Shown here piece after piece: positions 47,385-58,552 of a DNA stretch of 64,000 bases. Origin of the DNA: Scalesia atractyloides (lineage: Eukaryota; Streptophyta; Magnoliopsida; Asterales; Asteraceae). The DNA is taken from the NCBI GenBank assembly GCA_947069175.1, contig CAMTDV010000017.1, positions 34,419,126 to 34,483,125 of the forward strand, read 5' to 3'. Made by a program: the position numbers and the translations under genes. Positions within the stretch are counted from its first letter, which is position 1. Every line of letters begins with the position of its first letter. Under the pieces are notes generated by a model. That model saw only the letters and a program-made list of their open reading frames with translations, made no database searches and was not told where the DNA came from.

Positions 47385-48191
47385 TGTTGGAAATATTAAA
47401 GGAAATATACAAGTTGGTATGTTTCCTCCATCCCACATTGGTGGGGGTAGTGAAAGTTGAGTGGTTTATAAGGGATTACCCTTTATGGGCCATCAAAGTG
47501 TTAAATGAGTTGAGAAGTGGCTAAAGCCCACACGCGCGCCGAGCCGAGCCGCAGGCTTGTGAATGGGCGCGTTTGAGGCGCACTTTGCACTTTTATTTTT
47601 AGATAGGGTCCGGTTCAGGTGCGTCAAATCTGTGGTTCGAGATAGAATGAGATAAGATTGGGATAGAGATGAATTCGAAACAGTGGGGGTTATCTCTATG
47701 AATTCGAAATCGTGTGGGATAGATCCAGCAATTCGAATTAGAATCTGGTTGATAATGGTTATCCCATTCCCCGTTTTTCTCATTCTTTGTTGTGATCTGA
47801 ACCTATAAATAAAGGCTTCCTGCTACCCATTCTACACTTGCAATTTTCGCAGCCTATTGTTTTTGTGTTCCAGCTTCTGCGTTTTTCTGGTCTCCATTGA
47901 TGTTGGAATACCGGTTAAGTTCTGCATAAAATCCTGCGGGTTTAGGCTGCAGCTCACAGCAATACGAGCGCGTAAAATCCTTTAAGGACAGGAATCATCC
48001 GTGCAGTTCAAGAACCACCTTTCTTAATCACCAGGTTGGTTTTAATTTTGCGTGTTCTTTAATTCGTCCGATAACGGGACAGTCTTCTTCTAGCTTTCTT
48101 TAATCAGTTTGGTCGAGTTAGAACAAACTGGTTTGGCCAATAACTCGGTAATTTATTATTAATTTACTGTTTGATTAAATTATTTTCAACA
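47385..48191 (+). repeat. Element G 5' LTR
   Basis: Starts TGTTGGAAATATTAAAGG and ends TTATTTTCAACA. TATAAATAAAGG near 47812 is a plausible TATA box. Repeated at 57713-58552. Confidence 0.9.
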
Positions 48192-48239
48192 ATATTAAAG
48201 GATTTTATTTTGTGTTTAATCAACAGAACTAATGGACAT

Positions 48240-49130
48240 GAACTACCAACAGCTAATCTGAGATTCATGAATTAAGAATTTGTCAAGTTGGACAGATTCG
48301 ATGGCTAGAACTATACTCGTTGGGTGGACAAAGTTAAGTTCATGCTAGTTGTACTGAAACTCTATTATATCCTTGATCCAAACTTGCATGCAATCCCTGA
48401 AGACCCTCCTCTTGAGACTAGAGAGGTCCTGAATCAAGATTTGGCAAAGCAAAGACTTGTTCGTAAGGAAGCTGAAGATCTTTGCCTTGGCCACATCAAA
48501 AATTCTCTTTTGGATCGTCTCTATGACTTAGACGCGCCGGTAAAAAGTGCTAGAGAATTGTGGAAGCTTTCGAAGATAAGTACAAGGCTCATGAAGAAGG
48601 TACTAACAAATACCTTATTGCCAAGTACTTAGACTTTCAAATGGTTGATGACAAGTCAATCCTGGAGCAAGTGCATCAAGTTCTTGTTAACAAATTGACC
48701 GCACTTTCTATTCCGCTGCCAAAAATATTTCAAGTAGGGGTCATTATTGCAAAACTTCCTCCTACTTGGAAAGATTTCTCAAAGAGAATGATGCACAAGT
48801 CTGGGGACTACTCTTTGGACGAACAGTTGAAGCACCTCAGAATTGAGGAGGAAACGCGCAACAGGGACAAAAGAAGTAAAGTCGGATCGAGTGTGAATTA
48901 TGTTGCTGGAGCATCTGGGCAAAAGGGAAAAGGGCCATCAAAGAATAAAAAGTTTATAGCACCAAAAAAAAGGAATTCAAGAAGTCACAACACACTAACA
49001 ACCATCAACCAAAGAGGTCTGGTAAATGTCATGTTTGTGGAGAAACTGGGCATTATGCACGAGAGTGCTCTCAAAGGAAATATGGATCTACGGTTGGTTC
49101 TACAAGTGCTGTTGATATTGAGAAAGTCAC
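48240..49130 (+). pseudogene. Element G Gag (frameshifted)
   Basis: The copia Gag domain is split over frames: WVDKVKFMLVVLKLYYIL and a conserved ELWK near 48560, then DKYKAHEEGTNKYLIAKYL, ILAKLPPTWKDF-like IAKLPPTWKDFSKRM and LRIEEETR. In a third frame the zinc knuckle CHVCGETGHYAREC is readable near 49030-49070. No single open frame is left. Confidence 0.85.
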
Positions 49131-49690
49131 CAATCTAGTGGCCAATGTGGGTCTTGGAGATGTTAACATGCTTTCTCAATATACACGCGTTGTGGCATGT
49201 AGAGGATGGTTTTGGATTCTGGAGCCACCGTTCATGTTTGTGGGAATCGTGGCTCGTTTCTTACTTATGGTCCTATTCCTCAAGGAACAGTGGTGGTATG
49301 TGCTGATGGATATCGTGTAGAAGTTCGTGGTAAAGACACAGTGTGACTAAACTTTAAAGATGGTCAAACGGTTACCCTTCAGCACGTGTTGCATGTTCCT
49401 TGTATCACCAAGGGTCTTGTTTCTACTGATAAGTTTAATCGAAATGGTTACAAGCTGGTTCTCAAGAATCTTCGTGTGAAGTTTTCTCTAAATGATATCT
49501 ATGTGGGTCAAGCTAAGAACACAGGTGGAATGTATCGCCTTGACCTAGCTGAAGATGGAATTGACGAAGAAGAAGACTCGGATGAAGGGGGCGTTTCTAT
49601 GATTGATGGTTTTGGGAATGAAAGTGATAGTGGTAGTGATAGTACTAGTTTTGGTCAATGTAATGCAATTGGTTTTGAATTGAATGAAAT
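49131..49690 (+). pseudogene. Element G protease (frameshifted)
   Basis: The aspartic protease site LDSGATVHVC is read near 49215 in a frame different from the surrounding one. It is followed by LQHVLHVPCITKGLVS (from 49380), the usual copia segment before integrase. An acidic linker (DEEEDSDEGG) follows. Confidence 0.8.
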
Positions 49691-50566
49691 TATGTCTTCT
49701 GATTATATCGCTTGTTCAATTTCTTTATGGCATAAACGTTTAGCTCATACAAATATTAAAAACATTGAAAAAATGCAAACTAAAGGTTTATTAAAATTAA
49801 AAGATAAAGATTTTGAAAATTGCGAAACTTGTGTGAAATCAAAATTCACAAAGAAACCTTTTCCAAGTGTCCATAAACGTAATACATCACTACTAGAACT
49901 AATTCATTCAGATATTTGTGAACTGAATGGAGTCCTTACTCGTGGGGGTAAGAGATACTTTATTATTTTTTGCGACGACTCGAGCCGATACTTATATGTG
50001 TATCTATTGCATTCAAAAGACGAAGCTTTTAAGGCATTTAAAATATATAAGGCTGAGGTTGAAAAACAAAAGGAGAAACGCATTAAAATTCTTCGCTTGG
50101 ACAGGGGCGGAAAATACTTTAACCGAAAGTTTGATGCATTCTGCGAAGAGGAAGGCATCATACATGAGAAAACTGCACCGTATACTCCCCAACAAAATGG
50201 TTTAGCTGAGAAAAAGAACCGAACCTTGGTAGAGATGGCTAACTGTATGTTAAATCAATCGGGTCTACCTCGTAATATGTGGGGGGAAGTTGTGTTAACC
50301 GCATGTTATGTTCACAATAGGATCACTAGTCGTGTGATACCTACGAGTCCATATGAGTTGTGGAAAGGAAGAAAACCAAACCTAGAGCATTTAAGGGTTT
50401 GGGGTGTCTTGCCTATTATCGCGTACCTGATCCAAAGACACTCAAACTAGGAGAACGAGCTTACAAGAGTGTATTCATTGGATATGCTCCGCATAGTAAG
50501 TCTTACCGATTGTTGGATGACGAATCAGGTATAGTCGTAGAATCCAGAGATGTGGAATTCTTTTAG
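49691..50566 (+). pseudogene. Element G integrase (one frameshift)
   Basis: Zinc-binding HHCC region LWHKRLAHTNIKNIEKM with CETCVKSK. The catalytic core has LIHSDICE, the second Asp in FCDDSSRYLYVYLL, and the Glu within NGLAEKKNRTL near 50210. The frame changes at about 50400 and continues as LAYYRVPDPKTLKLGERAYKSVFIGY up to 50566. It would insert the cDNA into chromosomes if intact. Sequence is otherwise well conserved, so decay is moderate. Confidence 0.92.
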
Positions 50567-50756
50567 AACAAGTTTCCTAGAGATGATGAAAACTAAAATT
50601 ACACAACAGCTCCTAGTCCTTCTGAAAAATGAGTCCAACCTTCATCGTTAGTTGAAGAACCGAGGAAAAGTACTAGAGTTAGAAAAGAGAAAAGTTATGG
50701 AGATGATTTCTTTTCTTACCTGATTGAGGGAACTCAAAAGAAAGTGACGAGAGAGG

Positions 50757-51284
50757 TCATTTCGTTGTTAATTTGGATGATGATCCTAAAACTTTCAGCG
50801 AAGCAATGTCATCTAGAGATGCTCCTTTGTGGAAGGAGGCAGTCAATGATGAAATGGATTCCATTATGGGAAATGGAACTTGGGAGTTAGCTGATCTACC
50901 CAAGGGAAAGAAACCTATTGGATCCAAATGGATTTTCAAAAGGAAGTATCATCCAGATGGATCCATCCCTGCCTATAAAGCGAGATTAGTTGCTAAAGGG
51001 TATAGCCAGAGAGAAGGGATCGACTATTTTGATACCTATGCACCTGTGGCTAGAAATAGTTCTATTAGAACTCTAATAGTGGTGTATGCGTTGAAAGGGC
51101 TGTACATCCATCAAATGGATGTAAAGACTGTATTTCTAAATGGGTATCTTAATGAGGAGATTTATTTGGAGCAACCAGAAGGGTTTGTGATGCCCGGACA
51201 AGAGAACAAAGTGTGTAGACTTATCAAATCTCTATATGGTTTGAAGCAAGCTCCTAAACAGTGGCATGAGAGATTTGATACCAC
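50757..51284 (+). pseudogene. Element G reverse transcriptase, N-terminal part
   Basis: Typical copia motifs WKEAVNDEMDSI, GSKWIFKRK, KARLVAKGYSQREGIDY and QMDVKTVFLNGYLNEEIYLEQPEGF, ending at KQWHERFDTT. It is cut there by LTR B1. The YVDD catalytic region is missing; about 110-130 residues are absent when compared with usual copia elements (from memory of the family). Confidence 0.92.
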
Positions 51285-52420
51285 TGTGACCCACAGCGGA
51301 ATAGGAGTCGGGGCATAATTGGGTTATCATCAAAGCTCATGATATTTACTAATATGTTTCATATTTATTAAAGTCAAAATTACATTCTCAATAATCCAAA
51401 CATGTCCATACAAATACAAAGAAAATAACCAATTAAACAATCCAAGCTCTAAACCGGTTTATTCTTCTAAGCCAATCCTATGTGTTTCTTGCTGCAGCTG
51501 GTTCACCTGTATCATGTGTAAAAATGGGGGTTTTTGGGTCAACATAAGTTGGCAAGTGAACCTTGTTAGTTAAACATTTATTATTGATTTCTTGTTATTT
51601 TTATCAAGGTAAAATTGTGCAATAGTCATAAGCGAGCAAATGTAAATAATCCAACAATAACAATAACAATCCACAAACAATAACATACAATAACATATGA
51701 ACTTGCATGAATATATAACATGAATGAAACTGTATATGTTGGCAACGTCACGTTCACGCTCATAATGTAATGGGGAACGGACGGCCTATGATGAATGTCT
51801 GTGCGATCAAGGCTCAATCAAACAGAGCCGATTGTATGTTGGCAACGCCAGGTTCACGCTCATAATGTAATGGGGAACTGCTCAACGCTCATAATGTAAT
51901 GGGGAGCGGCGGCCTATGAAATTGCATGTACTGAAAATAATAAATTAAATCTAAACAATAACCACAACAGTTGATACAAGCTGAATACACATTTGTTCAT
52001 GATATGATGTATGCACAATGATTTAAATATAATAAATGGTAAGACACATGATACACCCCAAAAACGTGATTAAAACGGGGAATTTGTAGAGATTCACTCA
52101 CCTTGGGTGCGTTCGGTTGGAGATGATGAGATGCGCACGAGTTTGAAGGATTGATCTACGAGGATTAACTAACCTAAATAATAACGGAAGGTATAGAAAA
52201 TGAGTGGATTTTATTAATAATTCTAATAGGATTTTTAGATATATTTTTGTGAGTTTAAGGCTATTTCCTATCTTTAAAAACATTATTTTTAAGTATTCTT
52301 AATTGATTTTTAAATTAAATAAAATAAATAAAAATATAAAAAAATATATAAAAAAAAATGTTGACTTTTGCGTTGACCATTGACCATTGACTGTTTGACC
52401 AGTTCTATTGTGTGAATGTA

Positions 52421-52497
52421 TGCGCTGGGTGAGGCTCGAACCCGAGACCTCCCGTACGCGTGCACGCAGCTCTACCAACTGAGCTATGTGTCTAACC
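52421..52497 (-). other. tRNA-like cassette T3 of LTR B1
   Basis: Minus strand: A box TAGCTCAGTTG, D-arm continuation GTAGAGC, B box GGTTCGAGCCT. The hairpin has one mismatch (CACATAGCTC with GAGCTGCGTG). Confidence 0.8.
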
Positions 52498-52589
52498 CGA
52501 AATATTTATGTTTTTAATTATATTTATATACTGTTTTAATTTATTCAAAATTCATTTATTTTTAAAAAGAATTTTAATTATCAAACCGG

Positions 52590-52665
52590 TGCCGTCAACA
52601 GGTCTCGAACCCGGGACCTGTGATTTAATGTTACACACAGTCCACCGCTGGACTGTGTGTCTAAC
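52590..52665 (-). other. tRNA-like cassette T2 of LTR B1
   Basis: Minus strand: hairpin CACACAGTCCA with TGGACTGTGTG around GCGG (11 bp, perfect). The B-box-like sequence is GGTTCGAGACC. Confidence 0.78.
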
Positions 52666-52767
52666 TTAGTTAATATACAGATTTTTATTATACTTAACAT
52701 CTAATTGCGAAAGGATCCGGTTCAGTCAAAAAAAAAGAACATTTAAATGACAAAGAGTGTGTGTGTA

Positions 52768-52837
52768 TCAAGGATCGAACTCGCGGCGTGTGATATATGT
52801 GTGCACACAGTCCACCGCTGGACTGTGTGTCTAACCC
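52768..52837 (-). other. tRNA-like cassette T1 of LTR B1
   Basis: Minus strand: the same perfect 11-bp hairpin CACACAGTCCA / TGGACTGTGTG. The B-box-like sequence is AGTTCGATCCT. Confidence 0.76.
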
Positions 52838-53667
52838 GAGATAATATCCAAATTATATTAAACTTATAATCAATCTAACTTCGTCTTCTTCGTTACAGAA
52901 TCACAGCCTACGGCTACTCTATTGTTTTCTTGTTTAATTCGATTGACAAACATTCAAAAGACTAAAATGAAATGGCAGAGACGATTTTGGAAGTAAACAT
53001 ACCGGAGAAACGATTTATCTCAGAGTTCCGGCAAGTCGTCGGCTCTGTTTTTATGAACTTCGACTGAGCGAACAAATTAACAGTTTTGATTAGCTAATTG
53101 TGGAATTGAAGTATTAAACAAGAGTTATCAGAAGGTTTGAATGACTATACCGTTTTACAGCGGACAATAGAAATTTTCAGAAGTTTTCCGGCGAGAGTGA
53201 ATTATTCGATATCGACGTCTGCAACTGTTTCCGATTGAAGGTTTTGAGTTAGCAATAGCTTAACAACTGATAGACGATGAAAGAATTAAGAGACTTACTG
53301 ATTTGATGGAAGACACGGTTTTCCGGCGAAAGTCCGGCGAGTTCAAAAAGCTGCTCCGACGAACTGAAAGTTGTGCGAAAATGAAATTGAAGGTTTACAG
53401 ATGAGTTTGAGTCGGGAGAAGGGACTAAAGTTGGAGTAAATCAGGAAGTGCAGATTTTTCGGTTATTAAAACCGATCAACTTATGAATTCAAGTCCATTC
53501 AAGATCAAATTGATTGAAGGTGTCGGTATATCGGTTATAATCGGTAAACCGCGAGCAATCAACCGTTTTGGACGTTTGGTGACCGATTCCGGTTACAGTT
53601 AACGTAAACAGATCGATTCTTGATTGTTCATAAAATTTAATTGTTTCCTAGAATTCACAGAAAACAT

Positions 53668-53749
53668 CAAGTGGCGGAGTGGTTATATGTGTGTGTGATA
53701 AGTCTTATGCTTAACCCGGCTGACCCGGGTTCGAGTCCCGGCAGCCTGA
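53668..53749 (+). other. tRNA-like cassette T0 of LTR B1, closest to a real tRNA
   Basis: 82 bases. Both boxes match consensus fully: A TGGCGGAGTGG, B GGTTCGAGTCC. T arm CCGGG, loop TTCGAGT, CCCGG. A possible anticodon arm is TAAG, 7-base loop, CTTA. Length and A box resemble class II (Leu/Ser) tRNAs, but the ends do not pair into an acceptor stem. Confidence 0.82.
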
Positions 53750-53930
53750 TTTTTATTTTAATTATTTTATTTTTACTTTTTATCTATTATAACTTTTATA
53801 TTTAGTTTGTTTATTAATTATGCATCATTAAAAATTAAAATTGACATAATTACGCAACGAAACATTTATAACTTGATATTCGATTACAAACGGAGCGGGT
53901 TTGGAAAACCCGTTTTTGACAAATGTTACA

Positions 53931-54018
53931 AGTATGATGTATGCAACACATTGCACTCGTCCTGTCATTGCTTTTGCTGTAAGCAAACTGAGTCAGTATA
54001 CTGTCAATCCAGGGACAG
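53931..54018 (+). pseudogene. Element G reverse transcriptase remnant between LTRs B1 and B2
   Basis: 88 bp that read SMMYATHCTRPVIAFAVSKL in the copia frame, continuing the reverse transcriptase/RNase H linker found after B2. The last five bases GACAG are the left target-site copy of B2. Confidence 0.88.
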
Positions 54019-55104
54019 TGTCACACCCCGACCCGCAGCGGAAAAGGTGATCGGGGCATGATTGGGTTATCATCAAAGCTCATGACATTTATTTTAACGT
54101 TTCATATTCATTTATACAATTTAATGGAAATTTACAATCATAATTACATCAATGACCTAAACATCAATCTAAGCTTCTTTGTTTTCTTCTAAGGCATTTC
54201 CTATGTTTTCCTTGCTTCATCCTGTTCACCTGTATCATGTGTAAAAGGGTTTTTGGATCAACAAAAAGTTGGCGAGTGAATCCTATGGAAAACATTTGAA
54301 CAAGTTTATTTAATTGATGATGAAATAAAGTGCACAACCACACATGAGTAAAAATAGATGTAAACTTATTCATAAATCAATTTAATATTAAACAATACAC
54401 ACATGAACAATAAAGGATCGTTTAGAGGCACGCGTTGCTCAACTCGTCTCTCACGAGGAACTGATGGGCCTAATGAATGAATTGCATAACCATGATAATA
54501 TGAAAGACATAACTACCAACAATATAAACTCAACAATACACACATGAACAATAATGGATTGGTTTTGAGGCACGCGTTGCTCACTCGTCTCCCACGAGGA
54601 ACTGATGGGCTTAATGAATGAATTTCATACAAGTTGACAAAATGAAATACATAATCACAACAATATAAACAATCTAAGTTTAGATCACGATATGGTATGG
54701 CACAAGTTTAAATAAACGAGTTAATTATTTTGTGACACATGACACACCCCAAAACGTGTAATTAAAAAGGGGGAGTTGTAAGATTCACTCACAGTGGGTG
54801 CGTTCGGTTGATGATGTTGAATGCACGCGAAGTGGTTTTAACCACGAGTGAAATTAACCTAGATAAATAGCATTATGGTTCGTTAAGTAAACGGATTTTA
54901 TTAATCCATTTTAGTAGGATTGTTGGGTGTATTTTTGTGAGTTTAAGGCTATTTTCTAACCTTAAAATGTTATTTTTAAGTATTTTTAATTGATTTTTAA
55001 TTAAAATAAATAAATAAAAATAATTAAAAAAAGTTGACTTTTTTTGACCGTTGACCGTTGACCGTTGACCTTGACTGTTTGACCGGTTCGTATGCGTGTA
55101 AGTG

Positions 55105-55182
55105 TGCGCTGAGTGAGGCTCGAACCCGAGACCTCCCGTACGCGTGCACGCAGCTCTACCAACTGAGCTACGTGTCTAACCC
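55105..55182 (-). other. tRNA-like cassette T3 of LTR B2
   Basis: Minus strand: A box TAGCTCAGTTG in hairpin CACGTAGCTC / GAGCTGCGTG, B box GGTTCGAGCCT. Confidence 0.82.
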
Positions 55183-55273
55183 GTAATATTTCTGTTTTTA
55201 ATTATATTTATATATTAATTAGATTAATCAGAAAATCCTTTATTTTTTAAAAACGATTTTAATCCAAGACTCG

Positions 55274-55352
55274 GTGCGCTCCACAGGTCTCGAACCCGGG
55301 ACCCGTGGTTTATGCTAACACACAATCCACCGCTGGACTGTGTGTCCAACTT
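55274..55352 (-). other. tRNA-like cassette T2a of LTR B2
   Basis: Minus strand: hairpin CACACAGTCCA with TGGATTGTGTG, where one G-C pair has become G-T. B-box-like GGTTCGAGACC. Confidence 0.77.
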
Positions 55353-55445
55353 GTTAACTAAACTGATTTTTATTATACTTAAATACAAACTAAGTATTTT
55401 CATTTCTGACTTAAATAAAAAGTTTAATAATTATCCGGGCCGGTG

Positions 55446-55521
55446 CGGTAGCCCGGACTCAAACTCGTGTCCTGTGATTTAAACATACACACAGTCCACC
55501 ACTGGACTGTGTGTCTAACTT
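55446..55521 (-). other. tRNA-like cassette T2b of LTR B2 (extra copy)
   Basis: Minus strand: hairpin CACACAGTCCA / TGGACTGTGTG around GTGG. The B box is weaker (AGTTTGAGTCC). This unit has no counterpart in B1 or element A. Confidence 0.75.
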
Positions 55522-55604
55522 GGTTATTATTCCGGTTATTATTAAACTTAACATGTACAGCGTGACTCCGGTTCGGTTAACAAAAAAAACATTTTTATTA
55601 AGGC

Positions 55605-55689
55605 AGCATGCGTGGGACAAGATTCGAACTCGAGACGTTTACGTGTTTATTGTGCACACAGTCCACCGCTGGACTGTGTGTCTAACCCG
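55605..55689 (-). other. tRNA-like cassette T1 of LTR B2
   Basis: Minus strand: perfect hairpin CACACAGTCCA / TGGACTGTGTG around GCGG. B-box-like AGTTCGAATCT. Confidence 0.78.
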
Positions 55690-56381
55690 AGTTATAACTT
55701 GATTTTAATTATACTTATGTTACATAAACTTCGTCTTCTTCGTCAGTTTTAACCATAATCGGAAGTCCGACTGGTTCGATGATTAAATCATGTTCGTTAG
55801 CGTTTTTCAGTTAATTACAGGTGAGATATAAATAAAAAGAAAGAGAAATTAGGCGTAAGGTATACCGACTGGACTCCTCTGTTTTTCCGGCAGAACTCCG
55901 GCGACAGCAACAGGTTCCGGCGTCGTGTGTCTTGCAGCAGCGAGTCTTCAGAAAGCTTGAAAAGGATGTGGGTGACTTCGGTATAAGCTCAGGGGGTTCA
56001 GTAAGGCTCAGAAGTGAAGGGCTCGGTTTTCCGGCGAGATACAGAAGTTTTCCGGCGAATGGATTTACGTCGGGTAAAGGTGGGGTTTTGAGCGAAAAAG
56101 CTTGCAGAGGTTCGAAGAGGTATTTATAAAGCAGGTTATCGATGAATTTGGTCCAATTTCCGACTTGATTCGTCGGTTAGAAAATCTCCGGCGGTTATAA
56201 CTTGTGTCGCGGACTCAGGCGTCGGTTATAACAGATGTCCTAGTAAATTTTTACGTTATAACTGAAGATATCGTAATTTCTTGGCGAGTTTGCCGGGATT
56301 TCCGACGACTGAAATTTGGGCGCCGGTTTTGAATTCGGAAAACATGTTATGAATTAAATGATTCTAATAATTAACAAAGAA

Positions 56382-56463
56382 TACAAGTGGCGCAGTGGTT
56401 GAGTGTGTGTGCGTTAAGTTTGACCCGGCTGACTGACCCGGGTTCGAAACCCGGCAGTGCCAA
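56382..56463 (+). other. tRNA-like cassette T0 of LTR B2
   Basis: A box TGGCGCAGTGG and B box GGTTCGAAACC, T arm CCGGG, loop TTCGAAA, CCCGG. Strand is opposite to T1-T3, as in the other LTRs. Confidence 0.8.
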
Positions 56464-56650
56464 ATTATTTTTATTTTCTTATTTTTGACAGTTTTTCAAA
56501 AACAAACTATATATTCCAATATAATAATTAATTATGTATCTTTTAAAATTAATTTGGGCATTAAATACGCCACGAAATTTTAAACTGATTGTTCGGTTAA
56601 TAAACGGAGCGGGTTTGGTAAAATCCGTTTTTGACGGATGTTACAGACAG

Positions 56651-57210
56651 AACACTAGAAGGCAGTGGGTAGAGTACTTGGATACCTGAAAAGGACCAGT
56701 AACTTAGAACTGACATACACGCATTCTTCCAGAATACTCGAAGGTTACTCTGATGCAAGCTGGATTGATCACACCAGTGATTCAAAATCTACAAGTGGGT
56801 GGATTTACACTATAGCAGGAGGAGCAATTTCTTGGGCGAGTAAGAAACAGACGTGTATTGCCCACTCAACTATGGAAGCTGAGTTCATAGCACTAGCTGC
56901 GGTTGGTAAGGAAGCAGAGTGGATTAGAGATCTTCTTACTGACATCCGTCTGTGGGATGTTCAAATGCCGTCCATTCCCATGTATTGTGATAGTGAGGCC
57001 ACACTATCTAAAGTATACAACTTAGTGTATAATGGGAGGTCAAGACACATAGGTCTTTGGCATAATTATGTGAGACAACTGCTTGAATGTGGTACCGTCA
57101 AGGTTGTCTATGTCAAGACGAGTAGGAACTTGGCTGATCCGTTTACTAAACCTCTGACGAGAGATTTGGTTGTAAATACCGGGAGAGACATGGGTCAAAA
57201 ACCACAATAG
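56651..57210 (+). pseudogene. Element G RNase H
   Basis: Copia RNase H domain: VGRVLGYLKRT, then GYSDASWIDHTSDSKSTSGW, KKQTCIAHSTMEAEFIALA and the final DPFTKPLTRD region. Mostly open to the stop at 57208. A TAG at 56655 stands where the copia frame normally has Trp, just before the first methionine codon. It would remove the RNA strand after reverse transcription. Confidence 0.93.
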
Positions 57211-57712
57211 AATCGTTAGTGATGGAAACCCAACTTGAACTTAGTGCTTCTATTTCTCAAGTTTAATGGGTAAAAACGAAGTCACTTAATGATAGAAGGT
57301 ACTATCAAGTTTTGATAGATCCATGTGAGGTATGATAGTATATCGTTGCCGAGAACAAGGGTGGGCTAATGCTCTTAACAAAGTTTTGGAGGCATCAAAG
57401 CAACGTGGATGATGTAAAACTTTGCCTATATGATATAGGGGTGGTGCCGCCTTGAGTGAAGATAAGTGGTTTGTCTTCTAAAGGGTCATGAAAAGGAATT
57501 ATAGCGCTATATTCGCGCTCAGTGAGAACGCAAAGTCGGCAGGTGATGTGTGGGGTAAACCGAAGGGGGCTATCAGGTTAATGGTTTAATTCCATAGGAC
57601 ACCTTCAAATCCGTCTCTTCTTGTTTATCAACATCAACTGGGTTTAATCTCCGTGACACCTAGTGACATCATCTGTCTAAGTGAAAGGAAACATTCCAAC
57701 TTGGTGGGGGAT
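57211..57712 (+). other. Element G 3' untranslated region and polypurine tract
   Basis: Non-coding stretch between the end of pol and the 3' LTR. GGTGGGGGA (about 57703-57711) just before the LTR is the likely polypurine tract. Confidence 0.7.
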
Positions 57713-58552
57713 TTTTGGAAATATTAAAGGAAATATACAAGTTTGTATGTTTCTTCCATCCCACATTGGTGGGGTAGTGAAAGTTGAGTGGTTTATAAGG
57801 ATTTCCCTTCATGGGCCATCAAAGTGTTAAATGGGTTGAGAAGTGGCTAAAGCCCACACGCGCCGAGCCGAGCCGAGTCGCGAGCTCGCAAATGGGCGTG
57901 TTTGAGGCGCGAATGGGCGTGTTTGAGGCGCACTTTACACTTCGCACGTACACATCGTCGCTAAGAACTGGGGAGCTTTTATTTTTAGCTAGGGTTCGGT
58001 TCAAGTGCGTCAGATCTGTGGTTCGAGATAGAATGAGATAAGATTGGGATAGAGATGAATTCGAAACAGTGGGGGTTATCTCTATGAATCGAAATCGTGT
58101 GGGATAGATCCAGCGATTCGAATTCGAATCTGGTTGATAATGGTTATCCCATTCCCCATTTTTCTCATTCTCTGTTGTGATCTGAACCTATAAATAAAGG
58201 CTTCCTGCTACCCATTCTACACTTGCAATTTTCGCAGCCTATTGTTTCTGTGTTCAGCTTCTGCGTTTTTCTGGTCTCCATTGCTGTTGGAATACCGGTT
58301 AAGTTCTACATTAAATCCTGGTGGTTTACGCTGCAACTCACAGCAATACGAGCGCGTAAAATCCTTTAAGGACAGGAATCATCCGTGCAGTTCAAGAACC
58401 ATCTTTCTTAATCGCCAGGTTGGTTTTAATTTTGCGTGTTCTTTAATTCGTCCGATAACGGGACAGTCTTCTTCTACCTTTCTTTAATCAGTTTGGTCAA
58501 TAACTCGGTAATTTATTAATTAATTTATTGTTTGATTAAATTATTTTCAACA
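57713..58552 (+). repeat. Element G 3' LTR
   Basis: Matches 47385-48191, with the first bases TT instead of TG and an extra ~50 bp including a GCGAATGGGCGTGTTTGAGG duplication near 57890-57930. Ends TTATTTTCAACA. Confidence 0.88.

Larger units (their letters stand above)
51285..53930 (-). repeat. B1: LTR related to element A, inserted in element G
   Basis: The minus-strand LTR starts (53930) TGTAACATTTGTC and ends at 51285. The outer 8 bp or so of the TGTCACACCCC terminus is missing. It shares the layout of the element A LTR, including four tRNA-like cassettes. No target duplication: the flanks are ACCAC and AGTAT. The host reverse transcriptase is missing a segment here, so a deletion accompanied or followed its formation. 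Confidence 0.85.
54019..56645 (-). repeat. B2: solo LTR related to element A, with exact target duplication
   Basis: The minus-strand LTR starts TGTAACATCCGTC (at 56645) and ends GGGGTGTGACA (at 54019). It is flanked by GACAG on both sides (54014-54018, 56646-56650), and joining the flanks restores the reading of element G. This is a classic solo LTR left by LTR-LTR recombination. It carries five tRNA-like cassettes, one more than B1 and element A. Confidence 0.93.
47385..58552 (+). mobile_element. Element G: Ty1/copia retrotransposon interrupted by two LTRs
   Basis: LTRs of 807 bp (47385-48191) and 840 bp (57713-58552) bracket Gag, protease, integrase, reverse transcriptase and RNase H in copia order. 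Flanks ATTTA and ATTTC match at 4 of 5. LTR B1 (51285-53930) and solo LTR B2 (54019-56645) lie inside reverse transcriptase, and part of that domain is missing. No convincing primer-binding site follows the 5' LTR. Confidence 0.9.

Noticed and set aside
51285..56645. B1 and B2 as the two LTRs of one very short element
   Set aside because: The 88 bp between them are reverse transcriptase sequence of element G, not an internal region, and B2 has its own GACAG duplication.
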